Below are positions 53,820-62,450 of a stretch of 64,000 bases of DNA, piece by piece; the first letter of the stretch is position 1; every line of letters begins with the position of its first letter. A program made the translations under genes and the position numbers. The stretch is from contig JAPOOK010000037.1 in assembly GCA_026713485.1 (NCBI GenBank), forward strand, positions 1 to 64,000, given 5' to 3'. The notes beneath the pieces are model-generated. The model worked only from the letters and a program-made list of their open reading frames with translations. It ran no database searches and was not told where the DNA came from. The DNA is from Chloroflexota bacterium. GTDB lineage: Bacteria; Chloroflexota; Dehalococcoidia; UBA6926.

Positions 53820-55343
53820 TCATCCGATGCGCCCCAGTAGAGCCGTCACGCTGCCGTCAATCAACTCAATCCACGGGAACGGCCATATCCCGATGGCGAC
53901 AATAAATGCGATGAGCAGCCCGCCGGCCGCGAGTTCCACACGCGATGCGTCCGTCAGTCCCTGCCACCGGTCGCTGACGGGACCGAAGAACACCTTACCA
54001 AGCAGCCTCAGCACATACACCGCAGTTACAGCTGCAGCGAACACGCCAAGCACGCCGACGAGCGGATATGTGTTGAACGCGCCGATGAAAACCAGCAGCT
54101 CCGCAACGAATCCGCTGAGGCCCGGAAGCCCCAGAGAGGCTAAGCCGGCGATGGCAAAGAACGTCGCGGTGCCGCCCATCCGTTTGGCCAACCCCTCCAG
54201 CACGCCGATGTCACGGATGTGGGTGCGGTCATAGACGGCACCCACAAGCACAAAGAAGAGGGCCGTCATGACACCGTGGGAGAACATCTGCAGGACGGCG
54301 CCGTTGACCCCCAACGGGTCGAGCGTCGCGAGACCCATGATTACGTAGCCCATGTGGCTGACGCTCGAATAGCCGATGACGTACTTGAGGTCACGCTGCC
54401 CCAAGGCGGATATCGCGCCATACACGACGTTTACCGTCGCGAGGATGATCAGCACGGGCATCCACGCCTCTGCCCCCTGGGGGAACAGATCCATGCCGAT
54501 GCGCAGGATGCCGTATGCGCCCAGTTTCATGAGCACGCCGGCGTGCAACATGCTGACGGACGTGGGCGCGGCAACGTGCCCGTCCGGCGACCATGTATGG
54601 AACGGCCATAGCCCGGCCAGCACACCAAAACCGACGGCGACAATCGGGAAGAAGAGCAACTGGAATTCGCGGGAGTATTCCTCGTTGTCGCGCAGGCTGA
54701 GGAAATCGAATGTCGGGTTTTCCGCGAATATATAGAGCGCGATCAGCGCCACCCACACCAGGACGCTGCCTAGGCTGAGCATGATGGTCAGCTTCATCGC
54801 GCTGTATTCCTTGGTGCGGCTGAACAGCAGCGGAGGCACGTAGGAACGGAAGTCTGTCGAGCTGCCCCACACGCCAATCAAGAGGTACATCGGAATGACG
54901 GCAAGTTCGTAGAAGAAGAAGAAGAAGAACAGATCAAGGGCCACGAAGACGCCGTAGACGCCTGCGATGAGCAGCAGGAAGAGGACGAAGAATTCCTTGG
55001 TTCTGTCGGGAAGACGCCAGGCGACCAAGGTTCCGGCAAAGGCAACCACGCCGTTAAGCAGCACCATCAACGCAGAGATACCGTCCACGCCAAGCGTGAA
55101 TCCGATCCCGAGGCTTGGCAGCCATTCGACGCGGGTCAGTGGCCAGAACTCCACCCCCGCCGGCGCGTTCAGATAGTGGCGGAGGGTGATATAGATGGAA
55201 AGCGCGAAGGTGAAACCTGTGACGGCGGTGGCGATGACGCGGATGGTGTTGGGCTGACGGCCCGGAACGAGAATAAGCGCCAAGCCGCCCACGAACGGCG
55301 CGAGAACTAACAGGCTTAAGACCAGCTCGTCTGCCTCAGCCAC
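53820..55343 (-). CDS. nuoM: NADH-quinone oxidoreductase subunit M
   Basis: A 507-residue antiporter-like subunit with about 14 helices. FFFFYELAVIPMYLLIGVWG (key Glu), GLWPFHTWSPDGHVAAPTSVSMLHAGVLMKLGAYG and IGYSSVSHMGYVIMG are clear. It stands first in the operon, upstream of nuoA, instead of between nuoL and nuoN. The start is GTG, with GGAGGAG five bases upstream. Together the 11 genes give a complex I lacking NuoE, NuoF and NuoG; a small divergent region of 170 bases with the tat genes must hold the promoter. Confidence 0.97.
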   Translation of the reverse strand: MAEADELVLSLLVLAPFVGGLALILVPGRQPNTIRVIATAVTGFTFALSIYITLRHYLNAPAGVEFWPLTRVEWLPSLGIGFTLGVDGISALMVLLNGVVAFAGTLVAWRLPDRTKEFFVLFLLLIAGVYGVFVALDLFFFFFFYELAVIPMYLLIGVWGSSTDFRSYVPPLLFSRTKEYSAMKLTIMLSLGSVLVWVALIALYIFAENPTFDFLSLRDNEEYSREFQLLFFPIVAVGFGVLAGLWPFHTWSPDGHVAAPTSVSMLHAGVLMKLGAYGILRIGMDLFPQGAEAWMPVLIILATVNVVYGAISALGQRDLKYVIGYSSVSHMGYVIMGLATLDPLGVNGAVLQMFSHGVMTALFFVLVGAVYDRTHIRDIGVLEGLAKRMGGTATFFAIAGLASLGLPGLSGFVAELLVFIGAFNTYPLVGVLGVFAAAVTAVYVLRLLGKVFFGPVSDRWQGLTDASRVELAAGGLLIAFIVAIGIWPFPWIELIDGSVTALLGRIG

Positions 55344-55513
55344 CCATACTCCTCCGACGACAAAAGGTCAGCGGCCCCTACCCGCCAATCATAACAGCGA
55401 CGGGCGGCCACTTCTCGCCTTCTATTCCGACGCACGCAGGAACGCAGGATGCTGCCAGGAATACCAACCAAGGCGAATCGCGAAGCGAGGAAACAGTCAG
55501 ATACACTTTGCGT

Positions 55514-55873
55514 ATGGACTTCCTCAACATTGGGGGGCTTGAGCTACTCTTTCTTGCCGGCCTCGCCATCATCATCGTCGGGCCATCACGGGCCGCGGAG
55601 ATAGCCGGCGAGATCGGCCGGCTGGTCGCTCGCGCACGCCGCACCATCAACTCCATGACGGAGGACTTGCAGACGCAGGCGCGCGAGGAAACCGAACCCC
55701 TTCGCTCTGCCCGTGAATCCATCCGCGATGTGGAATCGAAACTCCGTCGTCCTCTTGACCTGCGGGACGGTCGTTCAAATTCCGGGCAGGCTGAGTCTCC
55801 ACCGGAGGAATCAACCCCTCCTGGAGAGAGTGAACAGTCCGCGGGTGAGACCGAGCCGGAGGAGGGCCGGTGA
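55514..55873 (+). CDS. tatB: Sec-independent translocase protein TatB-like
   Basis: A 119-residue TatA/B-family protein. One membrane helix (residues 6-22, LELLFLAGLAIIIVGPSRAAEI with the hinge Gly-Pro) is followed by an amphipathic helix and a long charged, disordered tail. The Glu in the helix start and the length favour TatB, as does its place directly before tatC. Its stop overlaps the tatC start by four bases (GTGA). The ATG at 55514 is better than the upstream in-frame TTG. Confidence 0.85.
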   Translation: MDFLNIGGLELLFLAGLAIIIVGPSRAAEIAGEIGRLVARARRTINSMTEDLQTQAREETEPLRSARESIRDVESKLRRPLDLRDGRSNSGQAESPPEESTPPGESEQSAGETEPEEGR

Positions 55874-56631
55874 CAACACCTGAGCCGGAGGGCGTGTCAA
55901 GCACGACGATGCCTTTGTCCGCGCATCTACGGGAACTGCGGACACGGCTCATGTGGACGTTCATCGTGGTGGGAATTGGCGCAGTCGGCGCGTTTGCCAT
56001 CGGAAATCGTCTCGTTGACGTGTTGCTGATTCCGTTTCCGAACGACATTGAAGTTGTCCAGATTGATGTCCTTGAGGGCGTGCGCGTCCGCATGAAGATT
56101 GCCCTCCTGGGCGGAATCATCGTCGCATTCCCAATGATCCTCTATCAGGCCATTATGTTCGTCCGCCCTGCGCTCACAGGCACGGAGAAGCGCTTTGTGT
56201 ACATAGCCTTACCCATCGTGAGCGTGCTATTCGCCGCGGGAATCCTCTTTGCATTCTTTGTGCCCATACCGGTGATGATGCAAATCCTCCCTCAATTCCT
56301 TGGCGAGGATATTGAACCGCAGATACGCATCGACAGCATCGTCGGAACGACGGTCTGGCTCATCTTTGCGATGGGGCTACTATTCGAGCTGCCAGTTATC
56401 ATGTACCTGCTCGCCCGGATCGACATCATCGATCAGGCGAGCCTGCGGACAAAACGCAAGGGGGCAATCCTATTGTCATTCGTTGCCGCCGCGATCATCA
56501 CGCCCACAGGCGACCCCATCAACATGGTCATCTGGGGCATCCCTATCTGGGTGCTTTATGAGGTCGGCTTGCTCATGGCCCGGTTCGCTGCCTGGCAGCG
56601 GAAGCGATCGGAGAGCAACACATCAACTTAG
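55870..56631 (+). CDS. tatC: Sec-independent translocase protein TatC
   Basis: A 253-residue core of the twin-arginine translocase, with six helices. The family opening MPLSAHLRELRTRLMW and the cytoplasmic FVRPALTGTEKRFVY, plus the conserved Glu in the external FELPVIMYLLARI helix, are present. It recognises the twin-arginine signal of folded exported proteins. The start is a GTG overlapping the tatB stop. The molybdenum protein at 18.7 kb and perhaps the Rieske-like protein are possible substrates. Confidence 0.96.
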   Translation: MTTPEPEGVSSTTMPLSAHLRELRTRLMWTFIVVGIGAVGAFAIGNRLVDVLLIPFPNDIEVVQIDVLEGVRVRMKIALLGGIIVAFPMILYQAIMFVRPALTGTEKRFVYIALPIVSVLFAAGILFAFFVPIPVMMQILPQFLGEDIEPQIRIDSIVGTTVWLIFAMGLLFELPVIMYLLARIDIIDQASLRTKRKGAILLSFVAAAIITPTGDPINMVIWGIPIWVLYEVGLLMARFAAWQRKRSESNTST

Positions 56632-56750
56632 CTCCGGCTGAGTGTCCATTTTGCACGAGCCTCACTTGTCATTCCTGCGGTCGCCGGAGTGCACCCGCTC
56701 CAAAACGTGAAACGCCGCCTTAAGGCTGCGTCCGTGCCAGTCTTGGGAGG

Positions 56751-56954
56751 CTAGGTTTTTGCGGTTGTGGAATCCGATTCCGCACTTTCCTTGGCATCCT
56801 CGGAAGGCTTGCTCTCTTCCAATTCGGCCCCCTTGCGGAACTCCCGGATGGAGCTTCCCATCGAGCGGGCGAGGCCAGGGAGTTTGGCGCCCCCAAAAAT
56901 CAACAGAATAATCGCCAGAATCAGAATCAACTCTAATCCGCTCGGAATGGTCAT
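56751..56954 (-). CDS. tatA: Sec-independent translocase protein TatA
   Basis: A 67-residue pore-forming Tat component: a membrane helix (ELILILAIILLIFGGAKLPGLARSMG) with the FGxxKLP hinge, an amphipathic helix REFRKG and an acidic tail. It reads toward tatC on the opposite strand and ends 120 bases from it, so the tat genes here form two transcription units. The ATG at 56954 is preceded by GGGAGG. Confidence 0.94.
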   Translation of the reverse strand: MTIPSGLELILILAIILLIFGGAKLPGLARSMGSSIREFRKGAELEESKPSEDAKESAESDSTTAKT

Positions 56955-57007
56955 GCTGCCTCCCTGCTTATGCCCACAGTATACGCGATGGGGCTAGTCT
57001 TGCCGCC

Positions 57008-57649
57008 CTATTGGAAAATCAGTATGCCGAAAGCGAATATGAAGAACGTCACAATGCCCGACAAGCCCGTGCCAAGCGGCACCATCAGCATTGTCAGAAT
57101 CGCCTGCGTGCCCATGAATCGATTTGCCTCACGGATAGCGATGTAGGTGAGGCGGACTATGGCCACGGAGGTCAGAACGATTCCCAGCGTCATGATCCAC
57201 GGCTGCGCGCCGCCCGCGATTAGCCAGAGAAGCGATGTTGGAACGAGGAGCCACAGAGACAGGGCGGCGAAGGTTGTCGCAGAGAATTCCTCCGCGATGC
57301 TCGCCTCGCCCTCGAAGATCTTACCGATGAGGTGAAGCAAGACCGTGAAGAAAAGAAACCCCGCGTATCCGCCCGCGACGAATCCCGCTGCACCGAGCGC
57401 CGCCCCCGCCAGCCCTTCATTGTCGAGAATCAGCCCACCGAGGCCGAACAGCGCGCCTGCAATCGCGAGCCCCAGAATGAGAATCCCGGTTCCGCGCAGT
57501 ATCGGTTGGTCGATGGCGATATCACTGAACGAGTACGTGGGTGTCCGCACGATGCCGCGCAGATAGAACATCAGGGGCCGCTTGCGCCGTTCCGCGCTCT
57601 GCGCCGCGCTCTGCTGCCCTTCCAATCCCGCCGTCGGATCAATAAACAT
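57008..57649 (-). CDS. Yip1-domain membrane protein
   Basis: A 213-residue protein with a cytoplasmic start followed by five helices, and FYLRGIVRTPTYSFSDIAIDQPILRG just before the first, as in the bacterial Yip1 family (PF04893). The pattern of long helices with small residues (GAALGAAGFVAGGYAGF) fits. Function is unknown in bacteria; eukaryotic Yip1 acts in membrane traffic. It resembles the next gene upstream in layout, and the two are likely ancient paralogues. Confidence 0.75.
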   Translation of the reverse strand: MFIDPTAGLEGQQSAAQSAERRKRPLMFYLRGIVRTPTYSFSDIAIDQPILRGTGILILGLAIAGALFGLGGLILDNEGLAGAALGAAGFVAGGYAGFLFFTVLLHLIGKIFEGEASIAEEFSATTFAALSLWLLVPTSLLWLIAGGAQPWIMTLGIVLTSVAIVRLTYIAIREANRFMGTQAILTMLMVPLGTGLSGIVTFFIFAFGILIFQ

Positions 57650-57684
57650 CAATCCATACTACGCGGGAGACCACGTTAAAGCGT

Positions 57685-57710
57685 GTGGGCGGCGCTTTCG
57701 CGCCGCCCAC
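57685..57710. terminator. Perfect GC hairpin between the two Yip1-like genes
   Basis: GTGGGCGGCGC (57685-57695) pairs perfectly with GCGCCGCCCAC (57700-57710) around TTTC. It lies just past the stop of the upstream Yip1-like gene on the minus strand, where the strand continues ACGCTTTAACG. It probably terminates that gene, so the two Yip1 genes are likely separate units. Confidence 0.7.
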
Positions 57711-57752
57711 AATTCTCGCTCTGTGTGGCAATTTTGACGCTTATCAGCTTCG

Positions 57753-58406
57753 CTAACCCGTGGCGATGCCCAGACCCACGACAATGGCTGCGAGGACAAT
57801 GATCAGCACAATGAACAGGACAATCGCCACAATAGACGCAGCGATTAATGACGCAATGCCGCTCAGCACTGCCATTCCTGTGCTCAGGCTGTAGTTCTCC
57901 CGGATCAGGATGATTCCAAGAATGATGGTCCAGATGAACACCACGAGGCTGACGATGACGCTTATCGCCTCAAAGGGAGACGCCTCACTCTCCGTCGCCT
58001 CGCCGATTCCACTGGCCAATGCATCGAGCAGGCCCGGAATCACGGGGATCAAGCTCAGGATGGAGAGCATCATCAAGCCGGCCAACATCCCCGTGTACGC
58101 CCCGTCACCACCGAACAGCTTCGAGATGAGATGCACGACCAGGGAGAAAAAGCCCAGTTCAACCGCGACGAAAGCGACGAACAGGATGGTTCCAATAACG
58201 ACGAAGCCGACGCCAACTGAGATTTCCTCGTCCGTAAATTCGTCAAATGCCGCCGTATCGAATCCCAGGCCGAATGAGACGACCCCATTAAGAATCGCCA
58301 CGATCAGCAGCGTCAGGAGGCCCAGGCCGACCGGGCGGTCAACTACAATCTGCTGAATCGTGTGGATAGGCCGCACAATCGAACCAATGTAGGTGCTCAA
58401 TAGCAT
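57753..58406 (-). CDS. Yip1-domain membrane protein
   Basis: A 217-residue protein with five helices, beginning TYIGSIVRPIHTIQQIVVDRPVGLGLL, the typical soluble-to-membrane entry of the bacterial Yip1 family. Helix 4-5 regions are rich in Val and Ile (AAIVVGLGIATG at the very end). The ATG at 58406 is fixed by AGGAGG about eight bases upstream; a TTG at 58433 is less likely. It diverges from purC. Related in layout to the neighbour downstream. Confidence 0.78.
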   Translation of the reverse strand: MLLSTYIGSIVRPIHTIQQIVVDRPVGLGLLTLLIVAILNGVVSFGLGFDTAAFDEFTDEEISVGVGFVVIGTILFVAFVAVELGFFSLVVHLISKLFGGDGAYTGMLAGLMMLSILSLIPVIPGLLDALASGIGEATESEASPFEAISVIVSLVVFIWTIILGIILIRENYSLSTGMAVLSGIASLIAASIVAIVLFIVLIIVLAAIVVGLGIATG

Positions 58407-58557
58407 CTTTTTGCCTCCTGCCCGTCCGGGCAATTCTCCCGCGCTGAATCCGTGCGTCCGGCGCGTTCAGAGAGGGAGTTCGCGCCACCCTTTAATTCTA
58501 GGCTAGAACGCAACATAAGGCGCACTCTGCGCCAATCCTGTGCGCTACAATGAGGCC

Positions 58558-59460
58558 ATGACGGACGCCCTGACAGAAACCCAACTTGACCTACCCATGA
58601 TTCATCGCGGCAAGGTTCGCGATACATATGGGCTTGGCGAGGATACGCTCCTTCTGGTCGCCACGGATCGAGTCTCCGCTTTTGATGTGGTTCTCCCAAC
58701 CGGCGTCCCCGGGCGCGGCATCGTCCTCTCCGAGATTTCCGCGTTCTGGTTCCGCCGCTCCGGTCATGAGTTCCCCAACCACTTCATCGGCATGGCGTAT
58801 GAGCCTGACGTCGCCAATCAATATAAGCTGGGCAATCTTGATGAGGCGGTCGCCCGGCGAGCGATGGTTGTGAGGAAGGCCGAGCGCATCGACATTGAAT
58901 GCGTTGTGCGCGGGTACATCACCGGGTCGGCGTTGGCAGAATACCGGAAGTCAGGCTCCGTTCAGGGCTATGATTTGCCCGCAGATATGGTTGATTCGCA
59001 GGCGTTTGAGTCGGCGCTTTTCACTCCCACCACCAAGGAGGAGACAGGGCACGATCTGCCACTTACGGTGGATGAATTGTGGAAGCAGGTGGGCGGCAAC
59101 ATCGCATGGCCGCTTGAGGAGCACAGCCTCGCGCTCTACCGCATGGCATCCGAGTACTCGAGGGCGATGGGTGTCATCCTGGCAGACACCAAGTTTGAAT
59201 TCGGCATCATCGACGGCAAGATTTCCGTGATTGATGAGCTGCTGACGCCGGACTCGTCTCGCTATTGGGATGCAACCATCTATGAGGCTGGTAAGTCACA
59301 GCCCAGTTTCGACAAGCAGATCATCCGCGATTGGCTGATCGAATCCGGCTGGAATCGCGAGCCGCCCGCGCCGGAGCTGCCGGACGACATTGTGCAGCAG
59401 ACGATCGACAAGTATCGCGACGTGTATCAGCGGCTCACATCAAAGGAGCTTGTCCTGTGA
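58558..59460 (+). CDS. purC: Phosphoribosylaminoimidazole-succinocarboxamide synthase
   Basis: A 300-residue SAICAR synthase, which joins aspartate to CAIR in purine synthesis. RGKVRDTYGLGEDTLLLVATDRVSAFDVVL (Asp and Arg of the substrate site), ECVVRGYITGSALAEY, and the C-terminal GVILADTKFEFGI with LTPDSSRYW are all clear. The length is that of the longer type shared by many bacteria and eukaryotes. I chose the ATG at 58558; a GTG 18 bases upstream is possible. It leads a small operon with a membrane protein and purS. Confidence 0.96.
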   Translation: MTDALTETQLDLPMIHRGKVRDTYGLGEDTLLLVATDRVSAFDVVLPTGVPGRGIVLSEISAFWFRRSGHEFPNHFIGMAYEPDVANQYKLGNLDEAVARRAMVVRKAERIDIECVVRGYITGSALAEYRKSGSVQGYDLPADMVDSQAFESALFTPTTKEETGHDLPLTVDELWKQVGGNIAWPLEEHSLALYRMASEYSRAMGVILADTKFEFGIIDGKISVIDELLTPDSSRYWDATIYEAGKSQPSFDKQIIRDWLIESGWNREPPAPELPDDIVQQTIDKYRDVYQRLTSKELVL

Positions 59461-59690
59461 GCATAGGCCGCGTTTTCGGGAGCGCGCTTATCGGGGTAGC
59501 GGCGGCAATTATGCTCTACACCATCGTGGGCGCCGTTAGCACGGTTTGGGGCGTGGCGCAGTTTGAGGAGATGCCAATCACTGTCAAGCTGTTCCTGCCC
59601 GTGACATTTGGCACGCTTGCCGGAACGCTTGGCATCATGGCCATTCAGCGCGTCCGGAACCGCAATCATACGGATGCCGCGGACGGCTAA
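59457..59690 (+). CDS. Small two-helix membrane protein coupled to purC
   Basis: A 77-residue protein with two predicted helices (residues 8-28 and 41-62) and a basic C-terminus (QRVRNRNHT). Its GTG start overlaps the purC stop (GTGA), with AGGAG nine bases upstream, so it is translated with purC. The size and hydrophobicity resemble unclassified small membrane proteins found beside metabolic genes in this phylum. No family is recognised. Confidence 0.75.
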   Translation: MSIGRVFGSALIGVAAAIMLYTIVGAVSTVWGVAQFEEMPITVKLFLPVTFGTLAGTLGIMAIQRVRNRNHTDAADG

Positions 59691-59728
59691 GCCCGGACCC
59701 GGGCGCTGACACAACAATCACCCGCAGG

Positions 59729-59989
59729 ATGCCTAACTTCCTCGCCCGTATCTATGTGACACCCAAGCCAGGTGTTGTCGACCCACAGGGGCTATCGATC
59801 CTGGGCGGCTTGAAGAATCTCGGGTATGACTCCGTGTCCGCTGTGCGGGCCGGCCGCTATCTTGAGATTCAGATTGGAGAGGCCCCGTCACGAGAGGCGG
59901 CCGAGTCGCGCACGACAGACATGTGCCGCCAGCTGCTTGCGAACCCCGTGATCGAGGACTACCGGTTCGAGGTGGTGGAGAACGACTAG
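59729..59989 (+). CDS. purS: Phosphoribosylformylglycinamidine synthase subunit PurS
   Basis: An 86-residue PurS, the small subunit that bridges PurL and PurQ so that ammonia passes between them. RIYVTPKPGVVDPQG and LGYDSVSAVRAGRYLEIQI are the family signatures. Presence of a separate PurS implies the split PurLQS enzyme rather than the large fused one. PurL and PurQ are not in this window. It converges on hisB, with only three bases between the stops. Confidence 0.95.
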   Translation: MPNFLARIYVTPKPGVVDPQGLSILGGLKNLGYDSVSAVRAGRYLEIQIGEAPSREAAESRTTDMCRQLLANPVIEDYRFEVVEND

Positions 59990-59992
59990 CTG

Positions 59993-60610
59993 CTAGTCCG
60001 TCAGCGTGCCTTTGGTGGAGGGCGCGACACCCGCAAACCGCTCATCACGACGCGTCGCCGTATCCAGCGCCTTGGCTAGCGCCTTGAACGTTGCTTCAGC
60101 GATGTGGTGGTCATTGACCCCGGCGTGCTGAACAACATGCAAATTGATACGCCCTTCCCGCGCGATGGACTCAAGAACGTGGGCGACCAACTCGGTGCGC
60201 AAGTCACCCATCATACCCGTGCTGAATTGCAGGCCGATGGCTGCATATCCTCGACCACCGAGGTCTACCACCGCAGTCGTCAACGCATCATCCAACGGGA
60301 CTGTCTCGTGAGCCATGCGGCGAATACCTGTGCGATCTCCCAAGGCCTCGCCGAGCGCGCGCCCAATCACGATGCCCGTATCCTCCGCCGTGTGATGACC
60401 ATCAGGGTCATTCAGTCCCTCAGCGCGCACGGTGAGGTCAAAGCCGCTATGCCGACCCAGTTGATCTATCAAGTGGTTGAGCATCAGCGAGCCGGTGCTC
60501 ACATCATATTGCGCGCGCCCGTCAATGTTGATTGACACGTCGACAACGGTTTCCCTTGTCTCCCGCCGGACTGTGGCCTGGCGAGGCGCAGCCGCTCCCT
60601 CCCCTGTCAC
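59993..60610 (-). CDS. hisB: Imidazoleglycerol-phosphate dehydratase
   Basis: A 205-residue dehydratase for the sixth step of histidine synthesis. The two metal-binding repeats appear as DGHHTAEDTGIVIGRALGEALGD and GVNDHHIAEATFKALAKAL, each with the paired histidines. It is the single-domain enzyme without a histidinol-phosphatase part. It overlaps hisC upstream by four bases. Confidence 0.97.
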   Translation of the reverse strand: MTGEGAAAPRQATVRRETRETVVDVSINIDGRAQYDVSTGSLMLNHLIDQLGRHSGFDLTVRAEGLNDPDGHHTAEDTGIVIGRALGEALGDRTGIRRMAHETVPLDDALTTAVVDLGGRGYAAIGLQFSTGMMGDLRTELVAHVLESIAREGRINLHVVQHAGVNDHHIAEATFKALAKALDTATRRDERFAGVAPSTKGTLTD

Positions 60611-61728
60611 TTCTGGGCCTCCATTTCCTCGCGCAGTGCTTCGATCAGGCGCTCATGGTCTCGCGGCCGTCCCACACTAATACGGATGCAGTCTCGCAGT
60701 TCCGGCGTGTTGAAATGTCGCAGGGCGATGCCGCGACGAAGCAAAGAGGCGTGCAGTTCCTTCGCGTCGTGTTCCAGGAATCGCACGAGTAAGAAATTAG
60801 CCTCGGACGGAAAGACGCGGACGCTCGGTAGGGACCGTAGTCCTTCCTGGAGGACGGCACGTTCTTTCACGATGATGTTCACCGTCGCCAATGCATTATC
60901 CAGGTCTTCGATTGCGGCGATGGCCGCCGCCTGCGCCAATGTGTTGACGTTGTACGGCGGCTTGACCGTCATGAGGATTGAAGCCAGATCAACGGGGAAG
61001 ACGCCATAGCCAACGCGCAGGCCCGCCAGTCCGGCCCATTTGCTGAATGTTCGGAGGAAGATGAGGTTTGGATACTCATCCGCGAGGGGCATGAGTGACT
61101 TTCCGGCGAACTCAACGTAGGCCTCATCAACGATCGTAAGAACCTCGGTCTCCGCTACGGCTCGAATTTCCTCTTCAGTCACGCTGTTGCCGGTCGGGTT
61201 GTTTGGTGTCGAGAAAAACACAATCGACGCATTGCACGCGGCCTCTACAAGACCGGGCAGATCAATGGAAAAATCATCTTGACTGCGTGGCACACCCAAA
61301 AAGCGAGCGCCAGAAAGGTCGGTCTCAACCGCATACATTCCAAATGTGGGCGTCGCAGCGACAACGGTACCTTCCGATCCTACGAATAGCCGTGTCAACA
61401 GGGCAATGAGCTCGTCACTGCCCGACCCCGCAACGATGCGCTCGGCGCCGAAACCTGTGTACTCTGCAAGGCACGCTCGTAGCGCAGCATGATCCGGATC
61501 CGGGTAGATGTTTGCGGCGTTGAACGACTCAATGAGTGCTCGAACACGAGGTGGTGGGCCGTAAGGATTCTCGTTGGCGTTCAGTTTTACGATGCCCTCT
61601 TCGCCTGCATCGCTCTCTGCTTCAAGGCGTTCCGGCGGTGCGACAGGCTCATACGGCTTCATATTCCGGAAGCGGGGAACCAGGCGGTCAAGAAGCGGAA
61701 CTGAGAGGCGAGTGCGCTGTGCTGTCAT
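60607..61728 (-). CDS. hisC: Histidinol-phosphate aminotransferase
   Basis: A 373-residue PLP-dependent aminotransferase that makes histidinol phosphate. ENPYGPPPRV, SGSDELIALLTRLF, PNNPTGN, VDEAYVEFAG and the PLP lysine region FLRTFSKWAGLAGLRVGYG are in order. Its arginine-binding C-terminus ends IRISVGRPRDHERL. It forms a two-gene unit with hisB, separated from hisG and hisD by about 20 kb. Confidence 0.95.
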   Translation of the reverse strand: MTAQRTRLSVPLLDRLVPRFRNMKPYEPVAPPERLEAESDAGEEGIVKLNANENPYGPPPRVRALIESFNAANIYPDPDHAALRACLAEYTGFGAERIVAGSGSDELIALLTRLFVGSEGTVVAATPTFGMYAVETDLSGARFLGVPRSQDDFSIDLPGLVEAACNASIVFFSTPNNPTGNSVTEEEIRAVAETEVLTIVDEAYVEFAGKSLMPLADEYPNLIFLRTFSKWAGLAGLRVGYGVFPVDLASILMTVKPPYNVNTLAQAAAIAAIEDLDNALATVNIIVKERAVLQEGLRSLPSVRVFPSEANFLLVRFLEHDAKELHASLLRRGIALRHFNTPELRDCIRISVGRPRDHERLIEALREEMEAQK

Positions 61729-61752
61729 AGTGTCTCTATTATTGCATGCCGC

Positions 61753-62436
61753 CTATTCGTCGCCAGATACCGCGGTGATGCTGGCGGCCTCCAACAAATC
61801 TTGTTCAGGCCCGGGGACAACGGCAACTGTGACCCGATCCCCAGCGGCGAGATCGGCCAGATCGCCCAATTGTGTGACGGTGATTCGGGTTCCGGCAATC
61901 GTCGATATGCGCTGCAACCCCGTTGAAGTCATCAACGTAATTGTATTGCCGTCAATCGATTCGATAGTCCCCGCCATGCGCGTGCCGATATCTGTGTCAT
62001 CCGCTCCGCCCGTTCCCACCAAGAATCCCGGCCGCCCCTGTCTGAAACCCTGTCCCTGACCTGCCCGGGACTGCTGCAATTCAACGCTGATGGCCGCGAT
62101 TTCCTCCTCTGAGGCCCCCTGCGCCCGCATCTGCGCCTGTATCTGACGCAGAGCCTCCGGCGGTATCTCACCGCCACTCTCGCCCGGTCCTCCGAACGTT
62201 ACTACTGGCGCAGCGTCATCACCCTCTTCCTCGAGAGAGTCGTCAGCCGTCAAAGCCAACTGCGGAACCTCTTCCACTTCCTCCTGCTGTGACTGCCCTA
62301 CCTGTATGCCTATCACGAACGCGCCACTGATGCTCAGTCCTATCACGAGCACAAGCGCGGCGAGGCCCATGAATGCCCGCGCGCCCAGTCCACCGGAGCG
62401 TTCCTCTTCCATCGACTCAATCGGTTGATCGTCCAT
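61753..62436 (-). CDS. Single-helix membrane protein with extracytoplasmic beta domain
   Basis: A 227-residue protein of unknown family. A cytoplasmic start leads to one helix (about residues 19-44), then an acidic stretch (QQEEVEEVPQ) and a helix rich in Gln. From about residue 145 a beta-rich domain resembles the DUF5666-like barrels (IESIDGNTITLMTSTG, LAAGDRVTVAVV). It starts 14 bases after the ABC permease gene, so it probably belongs with that export system, perhaps as a divergent stand-in for the membrane-fusion partner, but that is a guess from position. Confidence 0.7.
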   Translation of the reverse strand: MDDQPIESMEEERSGGLGARAFMGLAALVLVIGLSISGAFVIGIQVGQSQQEEVEEVPQLALTADDSLEEEGDDAAPVVTFGGPGESGGEIPPEALRQIQAQMRAQGASEEEIAAISVELQQSRAGQGQGFRQGRPGFLVGTGGADDTDIGTRMAGTIESIDGNTITLMTSTGLQRISTIAGTRITVTQLGDLADLAAGDRVTVAVVPGPEQDLLEAASITAVSGDE

Positions 62437-62450
62437 CGCCGTGTCGTCTC

